This document shows, one piece after another, positions 1 to 11,672 of a DNA stretch of 64,000 bases (position 1 is the first letter of the stretch; each line of letters starts with the position of its first letter). Made by a program: the position numbers and the translations under genes. Origin of the DNA: Antitrichia curtipendula (lineage: Eukaryota; Streptophyta; Bryopsida; Hypnales; Leucodontaceae); assembly GCA_951230915.1 (NCBI GenBank), contig OX579638.1, forward strand, positions 4,792,696 to 4,856,695. The letters run 5' to 3'. Under the pieces are notes generated by a model. The model saw only the letters and a list, made by a program, of their open reading frames with translations, had not been told where the DNA came from and searched no databases.

Positions 1-2077
1 CTAGGTCTAGTCATATCTCACACAACCTTCTAAATTCTAATAGAAAACTTGAAAACATCTCATAAACCTCTACAAAAAATTGTCATTGACTTGCAAGAAA
101 ATTTCACAGAGAAACAAACTAAACGCTTGCAAAAATTATTCAAACAATCGAGAACGCCACACACAAGCAACATAGAACTCCCACCTCCCACAACATAGAG
201 TTGGTGGTAATTACAAGCCATATGTGAACTATATACAAGCTCAGAATCAAGTATAGCAAGTTTGAACCTAAACTCACGTAAAAAAAAGATTATTTCCTAC
301 TTATACAGAGGTCTTATCTTTTGACACATGGAGTTTGCAAACACTAAATGGCAATGAACCTTTAGTTACTAGATTTTTAGTCTATTTTTTGAATATATAC
401 AAACTATATTATTTTTAATATAAAATATCTCTAGAAAATATGAACTGAGTTAAAATTATTTGATATGAAAATATATAGGCTTGGCTTAATATGATAAGTA
501 TATTAATATCTATTTCTTAAAAACAAATATTTGAGGATTCTAACAATTGATACATTAATTGAAGTTTATTAATAATATTGTTAACCAATCATTGAAAAAG
601 TTCTTTAATTTTGTTATTGATTGATTTTTGGATATCAAAATGATTATTTTGATGTGAATTTGAAATTTGAGTTTTTAATTGTAATGAATTAAAAAACATG
701 GGATTTATTTATCAAATTCACTATTGAAAAGCCATTTTTTTAATAGACAAGTCATTTTTTGAGGTGTTTGAAATCTAAAGAAATAGTCATTCAATTGTCT
801 TGATGTTATGAAGTGGGTTTCAATTGCCTTGCAATTGTAAGGTGGGTAGTTACACAATTGCCTATCTTAAATTGACCTTGTCCACTTATAAAGATGTACA
901 TGCATTTATTCCCAATGTTCAACAATCACAAAAAACAATTCTTTCACTTAAAAAGAGACTAAATTTATGCTTTCTTATTTTTTTGGTATATTTTATATCA
1001 TTGTTAATGGGTGAATGCAAGAAACACTTGTACTATTTTTTGTCACAAGCTAAGTGCTGATCTGTTTTTTGGCCATAACTTTTGCATTTTTGCTCGAAAT
1101 GACTCAAGATTTCTAGAGAAGGTACTCGTGTCTATCATACACCTTACATAATTTTTTCATAATTTTCAAAAATATTTTAATACTAAAATAGTACTAGTGA
1201 TTAAATGTCACCAATGAGAATTTGGAGTTTTTTAGTACTAAGGAGTACCTTTTTTTAATGATTTTGAGATGAAATTTGGATGAGATGGTCTTCTAGTAGA
1301 CTTACATCTCTCCACATGAGGGATTTTGAAAAAAGTTATTTTTATGTGGTGTGGAAGTCTACAAAAAGAGCTTCTTTCTGCTTGAATTTTGAAACATATA
1401 AAATATTATTTTGGTGTTTTTTCTGGTGAATGACCATCTCCATAGAATTATTGCAAATGGACACTTTTTATTTTTTGTATTTACTTATTTTTACTATTTT
1501 TTCCGAATTAAAACATGAAGGTATGTATTTTCTTGAGGTTTGACGCTTTTTAAGTTCTCCTACTTAGAGAATTTTTCTATCAACTTCCTTTGGTGAAAAC
1601 CTTCATCTTAGAGGTGTATACATTGTTCATATTTTTCAAATTTTTTTCAAATTAATTTTCTAATTTTAAAGTACTCCAAAAAAAGTCATGAGTACTGTAG
1701 TAAAACGCAACAAATAGTACAGGTGTTTCTTGCATTCATCCTAATACAAAAAATATCAAAATAAAATACCAATGGATAAGACAAGAATAAAATTATATCC
1801 ATAATTTGTATTCAGAGCTTACAATTCTTTGTATTATAATCAATAATCAATTATATTTTCCAAACAAAAAATGTGATCTTGACTATACAACAACATGCTT
1901 TTATGTGAAAATAATTCCAATCAAATTCACATACACAAATTGGCCTTCAACAGATATTTACGAAAATAAATTATTTGTGAAGGAACAAGGAAATTCTACT
2001 AATATAATTGAGGCGTAACTATGCCATATCCATGCAATGGCAATGACCTATTTTTCTTATTTGTGGATGGTATTCAT
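1..2077. other. AT-rich DNA without recognisable genes
   Basis: Strongly AT-rich sequence with many T and A runs. Open frames are short (under about 80 codons), have low-complexity composition and show no domain or splice signals. I see no structured RNA or complete transposon here. Confidence 0.6.
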
Positions 2078-2415
2078 ACATATTTAGTAAATGGTCATTA
2101 CATGTTTTTCAGCCCCTATGGAGGGCTGCAAGTTCCCCAGGGTTTCCAGACTCTGGAATTGTCTGGAACTGCGTTGCAGCAGCTGCATGACATGGCAAAG
2201 GGATTTTCACGTCATATATATATTAAAAAAAATTCAAAAAATTCAAAAAAAAAAAATTCATTTTATTTTTTCATTTTTTCATTTTATCATTTTAAGATTT
2301 TTATTTTTTATTTTTTATTTTTCAAAAAACAAATTCTGACAGCGGCCATCCTTTTACTATTGGGGGAACAACACCAAGAACAGGCCTAAAACGGCCCTCC
2401 AGACCCCCCCAAAAA
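2078..2415 (+). repeat. Dispersed repeat, copy 1
   Basis: This stretch matches 43900-44205 in the opposite orientation. Shared landmarks are the CAGCCCCTATGGAGG block, a stretch ending in a GCAGCAGCTGC-like core, a central A/T-run region, the CTGACAGCGGCC block and a terminal run of C followed by A (GACCCCCC-AAAAAACATCTAAT). It is GC-richer than its surroundings except for the poly-A/T centre. No coding potential is convincing. It is probably a non-autonomous transposon or part of one; the termini and target duplication could not be fixed. Confidence 0.6.
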
Positions 2416-3009
2416 ACATCTAATAACTTTTAGTCAAGAATCAAATTAAATAAATGGTCTCAAATAAATCCTTGAATAACATATTATCATCATTCAATAT
2501 TCTATAAAATTTATGAAGATGCTCTAATATAATTTCAACCATTAATAAATTATCAAACTAAGTTTTTTATAACTATAGTAGCAATGATGACAATTTTTTA
2601 TTTTACTACTTTGTATGGATACAAGTTGGCTTTGGGGTGATTTATGGGGGTAATTAACATATAAAGTATACATTATTAAAATTATAATTTTTTTTGCATA
2701 AACTAGTATTGAAAATCTATATAGGTCAAATATTAATAATAAAAAATTAGATAGATGAGAATTACAACTAACCATATTTGTATTTGAAGGACATGTTTAA
2801 ATCCATTCATCATTCAAAATCTAACTTTTAGGATGATCAAGGGTTGAGTCCTTGAAGTTGCTTCCACTAACTTGTAGAGAAGGAGAATGGTAACTCTAAT
2901 TTAAAAGACCAGTGTGAATGAAGCATTTGTTGAGAATGACTCAACTATCAAAGCCTCATGAACTTAGATGGCAAATTCCATCCTCAATGCCTTTGTTAGG
3001 TCTCAATAG
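2416..3009. other. AT-rich spacer
   Basis: AT-rich, no credible ORF, no repeat structure recognised apart from A/T runs. Confidence 0.5.
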
Positions 3010-3480
3010 AACTTTAGGGTCAATGGCCCAAAACAGTACAATAAGCCAAAATGGAAGTTGACGGGCAACACAAAAAAATAACAAAAGTCAAAATAAATAA
3101 ATAAATAGTTTTTAGTTTTTAATTTTTTGTAAACCTTATATTTTTGTCTATATACGAAGCTTTGATTCCTTCCATTTGGATTGGTGATGAAAAAGTTAAA
3201 AACAATCTTGTTTTTTGGGCAACCTAAGCATTTTCTTTAAAAATCAACTTATTGGATTCACTTTTGAATGCAATTTTCACAATTTAAAAAAAATTGTTCG
3301 ACAAGGTTAAGTATGTTTGCTAGAATAATCTCATCATTGGGATTATTGTGTTTCAATCCCATCTTAGAGCTATTAACAATTTATTTTTTTGTTTAATCTT
3401 AGACATACTTCTACTTAACATTTTTTTAAAGAATGAATACCAAGTTTAGTTTTTTTCTTAATTATTTTCCTTGACTTTCA
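3010..3480 (+). repeat. Diverged relative of the TTAA-element interior
   Basis: The order of short blocks (GACGGGCAACACAAAAAA, TTTTGTCTA, GAAGCTTTGATTC, TGGATTGGTGATGAAAAAG, AGAGCTATTAACAATTTA) parallels 58870-59260 and 52540-52870. These are interior sequences of the TTAA-flanked elements described below. Clear terminal TTAA/TIR ends were not found here, so this is an old or truncated copy. Confidence 0.55.
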
Positions 3481-5849
3481 ACTCAATTCTTCAACATAAA
3501 AAGTTTTGAATTCAAAGTTTGTAGTGCAAAACATTTCCACAAATAGCAGTCAAAGTCATCTGAAATTGCAAGGCAATGTTCAAAAAAACTTCATTAAATT
3601 TGTACCACATGATTTTAGACAAGTCAAGTACAAGGTCCTCTGGTTGGATTTTATGAAAAACATCTTCTCAATTTTATGAGGCAAATGCAACAAAAGTGAT
3701 GATTTTGAGTGTTTTTTTGACAGAAAAATGACTTTTTGACTGTACGGGTTAGGAATATTGAGGACTAAAAGTGTATAATTTCAATGGAAATTGCAGAAAC
3801 AAAGAATGCACCTACTCACTACGATTTTTGTTTCACTACCTTGGTGGTACGACCTCGTCTTTCTCAAGATCAATTCACACCAATCACACATCATTCTCCC
3901 TAACTCACCGTACGGCAGTAAAGAGATTGGAGTTGCTGTCCTTCTATTTTTGCCAATACTGTACGCAAACGAACAATTAACATGTGGAGTAAAGAAAAAT
4001 GAGGACAATTTTTGTTGGTCCACAGGCACTGACTGAACAGTGTCTGTTTTTGATGATTGTCTACCTTACTTCAACAAAGATGTGCTGCTTGCTTATCTCC
4101 ACTAGCACGTTGCCCTCCATCAGCATGGGCACCTTTTGTCTGAGTAACTGGCGAGCAATTGCGTGTGATCATTTTCCCTATAAGCTTAGACTTCTCCACT
4201 CCAACAACTACCTGAATTCGCAAAGTATTCTATACTTTTTCCTCAAAGAAGAAACTTGTACCAACACACAAACACCCACTTCTACGGTTTTGAAATAGCT
4301 CATATCCGTCCTTTTTCCAACCATGTGCCAAACTGAAGTACTTGTTGGTACTGCTGGAGGTAGGCACGTTGGGAGAGTTCTAACACCTACCATTATTTCT
4401 TTGAATCATTTCTGTGTGTAGCTTACCCTTTTCGAGGGAGCCAAAGGTCAAATGCTGATGTACGAGTCGTTTCTTCCTACTAAGGTTTAGAATTTGGTGT
4501 CATCAAATAGAAGATCGGATTTCTTACAAGTTAGAATTCAACTTTGCCCAAAAAAACAAAAACAAAATACTTTGAATTCACCCAGAAATCAGAACTGATA
4601 TTAAGCCCATTTGGGGTTATAACTGGGAAATTTAGAGTACATGTGCATTTTGTGTTTGGAGACCATTTATTCGTACTGTATCGGCAACCTTGACAGAAAT
4701 TTCAAGAGCTAATTTGATCTCGGATGTTGTCATCCGTTCCAAGCAATCACCTTGCGTAAATCGATTTCTGACACCACAATGCACTCAATGCCCGTCAGGC
4801 CAGAACCAAATGATCACAATGGTAGCAAGTTGTCACAACGCCACACAGTATCACCTAATTAGGGTAGGGAAACCCTAAACTTCACCATTGCTGCAAAATT
4901 TTAGAAGAAGAGTAAATTGTGTGTTAAGAAACTACAGTAGATGAATAAGAGTCTACAGTAGATGAATACTAGACGTGTTAGTTTCACATGAACAATCTGT
5001 ACAAAAGAGCTCTGAAGAAAAGCTACCTTGAGTACCTTTAAAATCTTAAAAAATGGGGAGGGCAGAAACATGTGGAAACATGTTTACTGGTAGAAACATG
5101 TGTTGCGTAGACTTGAGAAACTTGCCCCCAAAGACTCACAGCTAGTCAAACTGGTACGTGGGGTCTTCTCATGGGTCTGTTCTACTTGTGGTTCAAAAAG
5201 ACCATCCAGATGAAAACCATCTAAACCATCTATTCATGTTTCACTTTTAGGTCATTTACCCATACACATTTGAACCTTCACAACTTTCACACACAGTATT
5301 CAAATTTGAGCATAATTTTTGTGGTAACCAAAATACATTCCTCTTCGCTACACTGAAATCCTCTTCCATTTTCTACCCACAAGTTCTAAAACTTTGAGCA
5401 ATTCTATAACAGGAACTACACAAAAAGTGGCAATGTGGGGGTGTCCCTAAGTGTTCACTCTGTGACTCTGTCAGCTCACTCCCTGCTGGTGGCTCCTCTG
5501 CACGTCAGTGTCCCCTGTGCTACAACCAGATCGAGTATCCCAGTATCAATAATTACGTAGCAGGCTGGCTAATTGATCCATTCTCCAATCAGCCAATCGA
5601 AAAAGATCTACATCTTCTGGCTCTCCGGCATGATTCCAACCGTCCCTAGGTTCCCCCAAAACTACATAATTACCAATTGCACGTTCGAGTGCAATCGGAG
5701 TAACAAGGTAACCATATCACCCAAAACATGATCTTGAAAAGGCTCAAGCTTTCCATTCCATTCCAAGTAGAAGAAAGACTTCGAACTTGCCAAGAAGGTA
5801 TCGAAAGCTTCACCTCCGCATGCAGCACCTCTCACGGCGAATTCAAAAC
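3481..5849. other. Intergenic region, moderately GC-richer after 3.8 kb
   Basis: Several overlapping ORFs of 60-100 codons occur on both strands between 3.77 and 4.88 kb, but none has a recognisable domain, splice context or codon bias that sets it apart from its shadows. I cannot assign a gene. The stretch may include distal 3' sequence of the gene at 6310-6861. Confidence 0.4.
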
Positions 5850-6195
5850 CACAGGACAAATCCAAAATGGAAATTGGACAAAATCATGTCCTTGTGTGTC
5901 CAAATATCCTATCCTATCATCCCCCTGGACATGGACTCTGGAATTCTGCAAAAACTCCATAGATGGACATTTTTGGATTTCTCCTGTGATGAATCCAATT
6001 ATAGTTGAATTACCTCCTTTGCTAATGCTAACCGTCACAGTCAACAGCACAGGACAAATCCAATATGGAAACTGGGAAAATCATTATCCTTTTGTGTCCA
6101 AATTCCATTCCTAATGTATGCTTCTCTATCATCCCTGGACATTGACGACTATGAAATTCTTCAAAAAACTCCATATTTTGGATTCCTCCTGTGAA
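5850..6195. repeat. Two-copy direct duplication of about 145 bp
   Basis: Copy 1 starts at about 5851 with ACAGGACAAATCCAAAATGG and copy 2 at 6049 with ACAGGACAAATCCAATATGG. Both continue through TGTGTCCAAAT, CCCTGGACAT, a GAAATTCT/GGAATTCT block, AAAACTCCATA and TTGGATT-CTCCTGTGA, ending near 5994 and 6194. The two copies are diverged. They lie immediately 3' of the gene at 6310-6861, so they could be in its 3' UTR or downstream flank. Confidence 0.75.
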
Positions 6196-6309
6196 CCAGA
6201 GAAGCCATACCTTGCCTACGCCTCCTTGATTTCTCGAACAGGTACGAGATTCTGAAGCAAAATTCCAATGTGTGCGTACTAGGAATTTGCCCCAATTCTG
6301 CTTCTACGC

Positions 6310-6861
6310 TCAAAGTTGTCTTCGCAGAGTAGGTTTCATCCTCGAGAGCATACTGTTCACAGTTTGCCGAAACCGACTACTCCGAAGCGCATCTCGCATC
6401 CTAGAAATCTTAGTAGAGAGTCGCGACCGTCGAAGCTTGGGAGCAGAATCGTAATCATACTTCGAAGGCAAAATTGGACCGGACATGGTAACCGCACACG
6501 CTCCGGGAAGGTAGTCCCCTTGCTCTGGACGATAGCTCGGAAACCGTTGCAGGTCAGGGCCGGAGCTGTCGATTGCGAATTTGCGGTGTGCAGGAAGAGA
6601 CCTGGACCGGAGATAGTTCACGACTGGCTTCGGTGCGTCTTCTTGGATAGTCTCGAGTGTCAGTTTCAAAGGTGGGGCTCGGTATGAGTCCACGCGCGCC
6701 AACCGCGGTTGGTCCCATGAGAAACCCGCGGGGAGCAAACTGTCCAGGGGTTTCAGTTTCATCGGCTCGTCCTCATCTGGAAAATTCCTCAGGGAATTCA
6801 TGTAGGGGGAGCGTTCATTCCGCAAATCGGTCTGGAATAGGTTTGGCTTCTTCCTGCCCAT
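6310..6861 (-). CDS. Uncharacterised basic plant protein, 183 aa
   Basis: This single-exon frame on the minus strand starts at the ATG at 6861 (MGRKKPNLFQ...). The open frame extends upstream only with non-ATG codons. The sequence is soluble, with no signal peptide or membrane segment. It has an acidic-to-proline N-terminal part (RNFPDEDEPMKLKPLD), a middle part with aromatic and proline residues (AGFSWDQPRLARV), and a strongly basic C-terminus from about residue 140 (LRRSRLSTKISRMRDALRSSRF, then LSRMKPTLRRQL at the end). The GC content and lack of repeats suggest a real gene, and the GC-rich flank up to about 7.8 kb would be its 5' region. I do not recognise the family and assign no function. 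The Arg-rich tail could serve nucleic-acid or membrane binding or nuclear import, but that is a guess. Confidence 0.65.
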   Translation of the reverse strand: MGRKKPNLFQTDLRNERSPYMNSLRNFPDEDEPMKLKPLDSLLPAGFSWDQPRLARVDSYRAPPLKLTLETIQEDAPKPVVNYLRSRSLPAHRKFAIDSSGPDLQRFPSYRPEQGDYLPGACAVTMSGPILPSKYDYDSAPKLRRSRLSTKISRMRDALRSSRFRQTVNSMLSRMKPTLRRQL

Positions 6862-7930
6862 GGGGACGCATCCCCCAAAACAGCAAGCACACAGCAATCA
6901 ACGAACCCCCAACGAAGAACCCAGCGCCAAGTTAAACAAAACGCTCTAGATTGCAAATCCTACTAACACCACCCACGCAATTCTAGCGACAGCACCGACT
7001 ATATCACAGCTAGCGCAACAGTTCCATGCAACGACCAGAAATTGCACGAAAATCCTTCCCCGCGGGTTTCAAATCGTCAACACGAGAATCGACCATCGCT
7101 ACACCTGCATTGAGAACCCCCAGACTAACTCTTGTATGATCCTTCCGAATTACGTGATTTCTTCCTACGTCTAGACTGTGCTCGAACTTTGTGACGAATT
7201 CAAGACTCGGTCGTGCGCTAGCTTCATACTCTGAAATACCACCAAGAAGGTTTGGGGGAAAACGGTACCTACATCTCAACAAGTTCGCAAATTGGCAGGA
7301 ACACGAATACTTGACGGAAGGCAATAAGAAAACCCATCAGCTACGACAACTCGCATCGAGGTTTCTGGTAACTAAGAGAGCCAGAGCTCAGGGAGACGAA
7401 CTCGAGTGTGATGATCTCAGTGGGTGGATCGAACCAATCGGGAATCCCGCATCTGGTCGAGGCAGAGCACCAGCAAGCCTTAAGACATCCCGGTGTGCAA
7501 CATTATTCTTCGCTTGACTTGGCCGGCTCCGGCGCAATTGCCCAATACAGTAGTTCCGGGCCTAGATGTGAGGCTGGAGTCTACATATTTGTAGATTTTC
7601 GGAAAGAATCAGTAGATGAGGGCTGCTGGTCCTGGATCGCCGCTACAGCAATGTGGACTGCTCGAACTTTGGTGAAATACGAGGATGATCATCAAATATG
7701 GAAAATTTGTAGATTTAGGTGAAAGAATCGGTAGATGAGAGGGTCCAGGCTGGGGAGCAGGGTTTGACGAGTGGGGATGGCGGCGCCCAATTCACACGGC
7801 CAGCGGTCGTCTACATGACGCACACCAGGTCAAGCTGGGGTTGCCTGGACGAAACTTCGTGCGTAAAAACCGGGATGGAATTACGTGGATGACACATGAG
7901 GTCATCCATTTGGACCAAGTTTCTGTAGAT
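6862..7930. promoter_or_regulatory. Probable 5' flank of the 6310-6861 gene
   Basis: GC-richer, non-repetitive DNA upstream of the minus-strand ATG at 6861. Overlapping ORFs on both strands (for example 7191-7517 +) look like chance frames in GC-rich DNA. A diverged direct repeat of about 40 bp (TTTGTAGATTTTCGGAAAGAATC near 7588 in shortened form, and TTTGTAGATTTAGGTGAAAG near 7707) is present. No defined promoter motif is claimed. Confidence 0.35.
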
Positions 7931-9767
7931 GAGGTTAGGCTGCCTTCAGTCACCCCAACCATTTTGTAGGCTGAAGAACCAATCCCATTGTGTCAATCGG
8001 CCCAAACATTATTTCAAGATTCAATATTCAATTTTATTACATGTGACTTTGCATTATCTATTAATGAAAAAACAAGTATTGTTAAGAAATTATAATTTTT
8101 ATAATGTTTTTGGTAATAAATGAAAATAAATTGTCAAATATTACATAAGCAATCCAATCAATTGGGAATTTCTTCAACAAGGACAAGTGGCAATGAAGAA
8201 TAGACAAAAAAATTCTCAAGTAATTTTTAAAAAGTTTACACCCAAATGAAACTCTTGGCAATGAACTTCAAGTCAAGTCACCATAGCAAAGCAAAATTTA
8301 GACTTCAAATATAATTGATTGATGAAATACTGATAACATTCAAGTGTAATAAAATTACATATTCTATTTATATATATATATATTTATTATAATTTTGGGT
8401 GGAAAAATGAGATTATCGCAATCATTTGAAAAGCAATGTGTTCATAATATTATATCAATTAGAATGTGTATTAGAATGATTTGGAATTTTGATCCAAAAG
8501 AAGATTAAAATGGATGACTAGATCCTATAATTAAAAAAAAAATTTAAACAAGTATAGGATAAAAAATATGAATGATAAACACCCTAGATTTCTTTGTAGT
8601 CTTTTTTTGGCAATTATTTGTTCTCCAATGTTTATAGGAATTGATTGATCATTTATGAACCACTTTCTAAGTCTAACAACCATTAGAAGTATACTTTGAA
8701 ATAACACCAAGGCCAATTTATGTCCTTTCCATGGCTTATGAGACTTAAATAAGACATAAGATAAAAATAAAATTTAATGTAATTTTAAAGGAGGCTTGTT
8801 TAAACATATTATCAATGGATGATATACTTTATTTTATTCACTATGGGTATAAAATGAAAAAATATAGACCAAGAAATTTTTTTTGTTCAAGCTCTTGGGT
8901 AAAAAATTGTTTTTTCAATGTTAATCATTATATCATGATGAGCCTATGACCACTTTGTCAACTTATAAAATCCTTTCACTTTGTATACTTTCCTTTTCCA
9001 ATTATATTATTAAGAATAATTTTTATTTTTTTGAGATGAAATCACATGTCTATTTAGAATTATAAATTTTCAGATTCTTTTGTGAAGATTTGAAAATAAC
9101 TATGAAGAATTTTTGAAGGATAAGTAGAGAAAGTTCATATCAAATACATAATATGCTAAAAAAACTCTTTAAAATTTGCCTCATATATATATTAAAGTTT
9201 ATAAATACTACATAATAAGACAAATTTTTATATTATAGTATATCTAAAAATACACTATAGGCTTCATTTTCAATTTATAATAAATTAGATATTCTTTGAA
9301 ATGAAATGAAATTATTAATTCTAAACCTAAAGTTGGCTCTTGAATTTTTATTTTATTATTCAAGCTAATTTAATTAATACAAGTATTTGAATAGTGTGAG
9401 ATCCATTATACTAATTTTGGATGAGTGTAATCTAATTAGGGTGAACAATTACATAGAAATATATCAAAGTTAGAATCTTGACAATTATACTATTTCATTT
9501 TTGTAATATAAAAATGGTGTAGATCAAATTTTATTGAATTTAACTAATATATTTTGAACCTCAATATTGGAAAATTTGTATAATTTTCAAATAATTTTTT
9601 TTTCTTCAATTCAAAGATAAAAATATATCATTGCCAAATTAATCAATATAGAAGATTATACTAAAAAGGTTTTAAATCCTTATTTATACATCTCACTTCT
9701 TATAGTTTGTATTGTTTTGAAACATTTATTATTATTTTTTTTCATTTGTTCTTAATTATAAAGATTC
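7931..9767. other. AT-rich spacer
   Basis: Very AT-rich, with a short (TA)n run near 8370-8385. No coding, RNA-gene or complete transposon signal was recognised. Confidence 0.5.
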
Positions 9768-9897
9768 TTAACCCGAAGGACCAAAGTTAATAATGTTATT
9801 TTGGGCAATATAGCAATTTTGGGTAACTCACTACAAATGGAACTTTTATTTTTTTTTCCTTTGAAATTTTCACACATCATGTGCTCAAGGAATAGTT

Positions 9898-10627
9898 TTA
9901 ACCCCTAAGCGCTCAAACAACCTTTTTTGGGTCGTTGCCCAACTTTGGGAAGAATTTTTGGGGCAAAACAAAACTTAAATTTTTTTTTTTCCCTATAAGA
10001 TTGGATTGTCTTTCAATATTTATTTTCAAAACTAAGATCGCTATGGTCAAACAAAAATTATAAGAAAAATAGCACCAAGTGTTTAAAATTGGCTAGTGTT
10101 GAAAAACTTACTATTTTAGAAAAGTGTTGGTGTTCTCATTTTTAAATCTTATGCATTTTTTCATAAATCAATAGAAACCGCAATTTTGATCAATGAAAAA
10201 AAATTCAAATCCTAAAGGTAGAGATTGTATTTTTGGTGAATTTTTGAAGTTATCTCTTCAAAATTCATTTGAAGAGAATCTAGAAATAATTTTTTAATTC
10301 TGACCGTGCAAATACTTTCTATTTTTTTATTTATTTTTGACACAAGCGTGTTGAAGAACACACTGCGAGGGTTTCCATCAAGAAGAAAGTCTGCTTTCAC
10401 GCTAGGTAAACCACCTATCACCGCTAGGTATCAAACCCGCAACCTCTGCATTTGCTTTGGGTACCTTTCCGCCATCATCTGGTAGTTTAGGGTCATTGCG
10501 GACCGATACTTTCTATCTTTCATGCTTCACATTATTTTCTTTGATGCAAACTTCAAAAAATTTATAAAATTTATATTTTATAACACATTTGTGTTTTGTC
10601 TGAACTCCTTCTCTTTTTAGGAGTTAA
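9898..10627. mobile_element. TTAA-flanked TIR element, 730 bp (nested)
   Basis: It begins TTAACCCCTAAGCGC (9898) and ends CTTTTTAGGAGTTAA (10627), so TTAA is present at both ends and the TIRs start CCCCTAA/CTCCTAA. The flanks ATAGTT-TTAA and TTAA-AGTGCAACAATTTTCAT line up with 38.59-38.63 kb, where a single TTAA stands in AGTAGCTTTAAAGTTTCAAC. That site serves as the empty target. No transposase frame is present. The class is inferred to be piggyBac-like or another TTAA/TA-targeting DNA transposon. Confidence 0.75.
10330..10510 (-). mobile_element. Possible tRNA-derived SINE-like segment
   Basis: On the minus strand the stretch contains TGGCGGAAAGGTACC followed about 25 bases later by GGGTTTGATACC. 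These resemble the pol III A box and B box of tRNA-derived promoters. The segment is GC-richer than the AT-rich element around it. The A-B spacing is shorter than in canonical tRNAs, no cloverleaf is evident, and no 3' tail or target duplication was defined, so this is only a candidate. Confidence 0.3.
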
Positions 10628-10734
10628 AGTGCAACAATTTTCATAATTTCTTACTACATGATTAAAAAATTATTGCATAATATATAGTTTTCATTGCTTA
10701 GTAAACAACTTGGGCAGCGAAAAAAAATATTTTT

Positions 10735-11672
10735 TTAACTCTTAAAGGACCAAGTGTCTGTTCAATGTACGCAAGAAATCTCGGGTGGGTTTCTACAAAG
10801 TCATTTTTGGTCAAGTGTTCATGAAATTTGGTCACAATGTGTAAACATGTACCTCCTTTGTGAAAAACTAATTTTTTTTTCCAGTTGAGTACTTGGATCA
10901 AAGTTATATTGCCTTGAATTTTTCGGGCAGCTTAGGCAATTTGGGAATCTTTAGAGAATCTTTTGCTAAAAAGATTATCAAATTTTGAAATTTGGCATGT
11001 ATATAACCAATAAAATATGGAATACAATTGTCCAAAACAAAAACAAATTTTAGTTGTCAAATCACATTCTAAGAGGAGTCAAACTTTGTTTGCTATGTTG
11101 GGGTAGTTTCAAGAAAAAACATTTTTTTCTAACTTCAAGCCCTATTATCTTGCAATTGGTGAAGTCAAAATTCTTGAAATTTTTTGAACATATTCCAATT
11201 GTTTGTCTCTAATTTTTCATTGTTTGGATTTCAAATAAAATATTCCTCATTGCACAAAAAAATGACTAGAATATTGCCAATTCACTTAACCACCTTGCAT
11301 TGCAAGGTGACTTAGAATAATTTAGACTCCATATTTTCTTCTAAATTTTTTTGGGAGTGAATCTAATATTATATACTTTTGAATGGTCAAAAATCTCATG
11401 TTTATTTAGAACAAAAATTTACTCCAAATGAGCCCGAAGTCTATTGATCATGTTTCACAAGATTGAAAAAAAGTTTTTTTTCTCACTTCAAATGCTATAA
11501 TCCTTCAATCCACATAGTGAAAAGGGATGAAAATACTTTACTTTAATTTTGTATGGCTGAAGTTCCACAAAAAAAAAATTTTGAATAACATATCTAAAAA
11601 AATTGCAATTTCTGGAATGTCTCTTTGGAACACCCCCACCCCCCACCCCCTCCCTGGTCCTTTAGGGGTTAA
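10735..11672. mobile_element. TTAA-flanked TIR element, 938 bp
   Basis: The left end is TTAACTCTTAAAGGACC and the right end is GGTCCTTTAGGGGTTAA, so the termini are inverted copies differing at a few positions after TTAA. The length is close to other members (922-1032 bp). The interior is AT-rich, with only short frames. It adjoins or lies within the older element starting at 9768. Confidence 0.7.

Larger units (their letters stand above)
9768..10734. mobile_element. Older TTAA-family element hosting a nested insertion
   Basis: It starts TTAACCCGAAGGACC at 9768. Both sides of the nested element at 9898-10627 match the uninterrupted sequence at about 38475-38690, including ATAGCAATTTTGG, ACTCACTACAAATGGAA, CAACAATTTTCATAA and TCCATTGCTTGGCAA-like blocks. 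It is therefore a relative of that element, split by a younger insertion. The right end is not certain; it may lie near 10735 or at 11672. Confidence 0.5.

Noticed and set aside
2021..2389. 122-codon frame
   Set aside because: It runs through a dispersed repeat and a poly-A/T region, giving Lys/Phe runs; not a gene.
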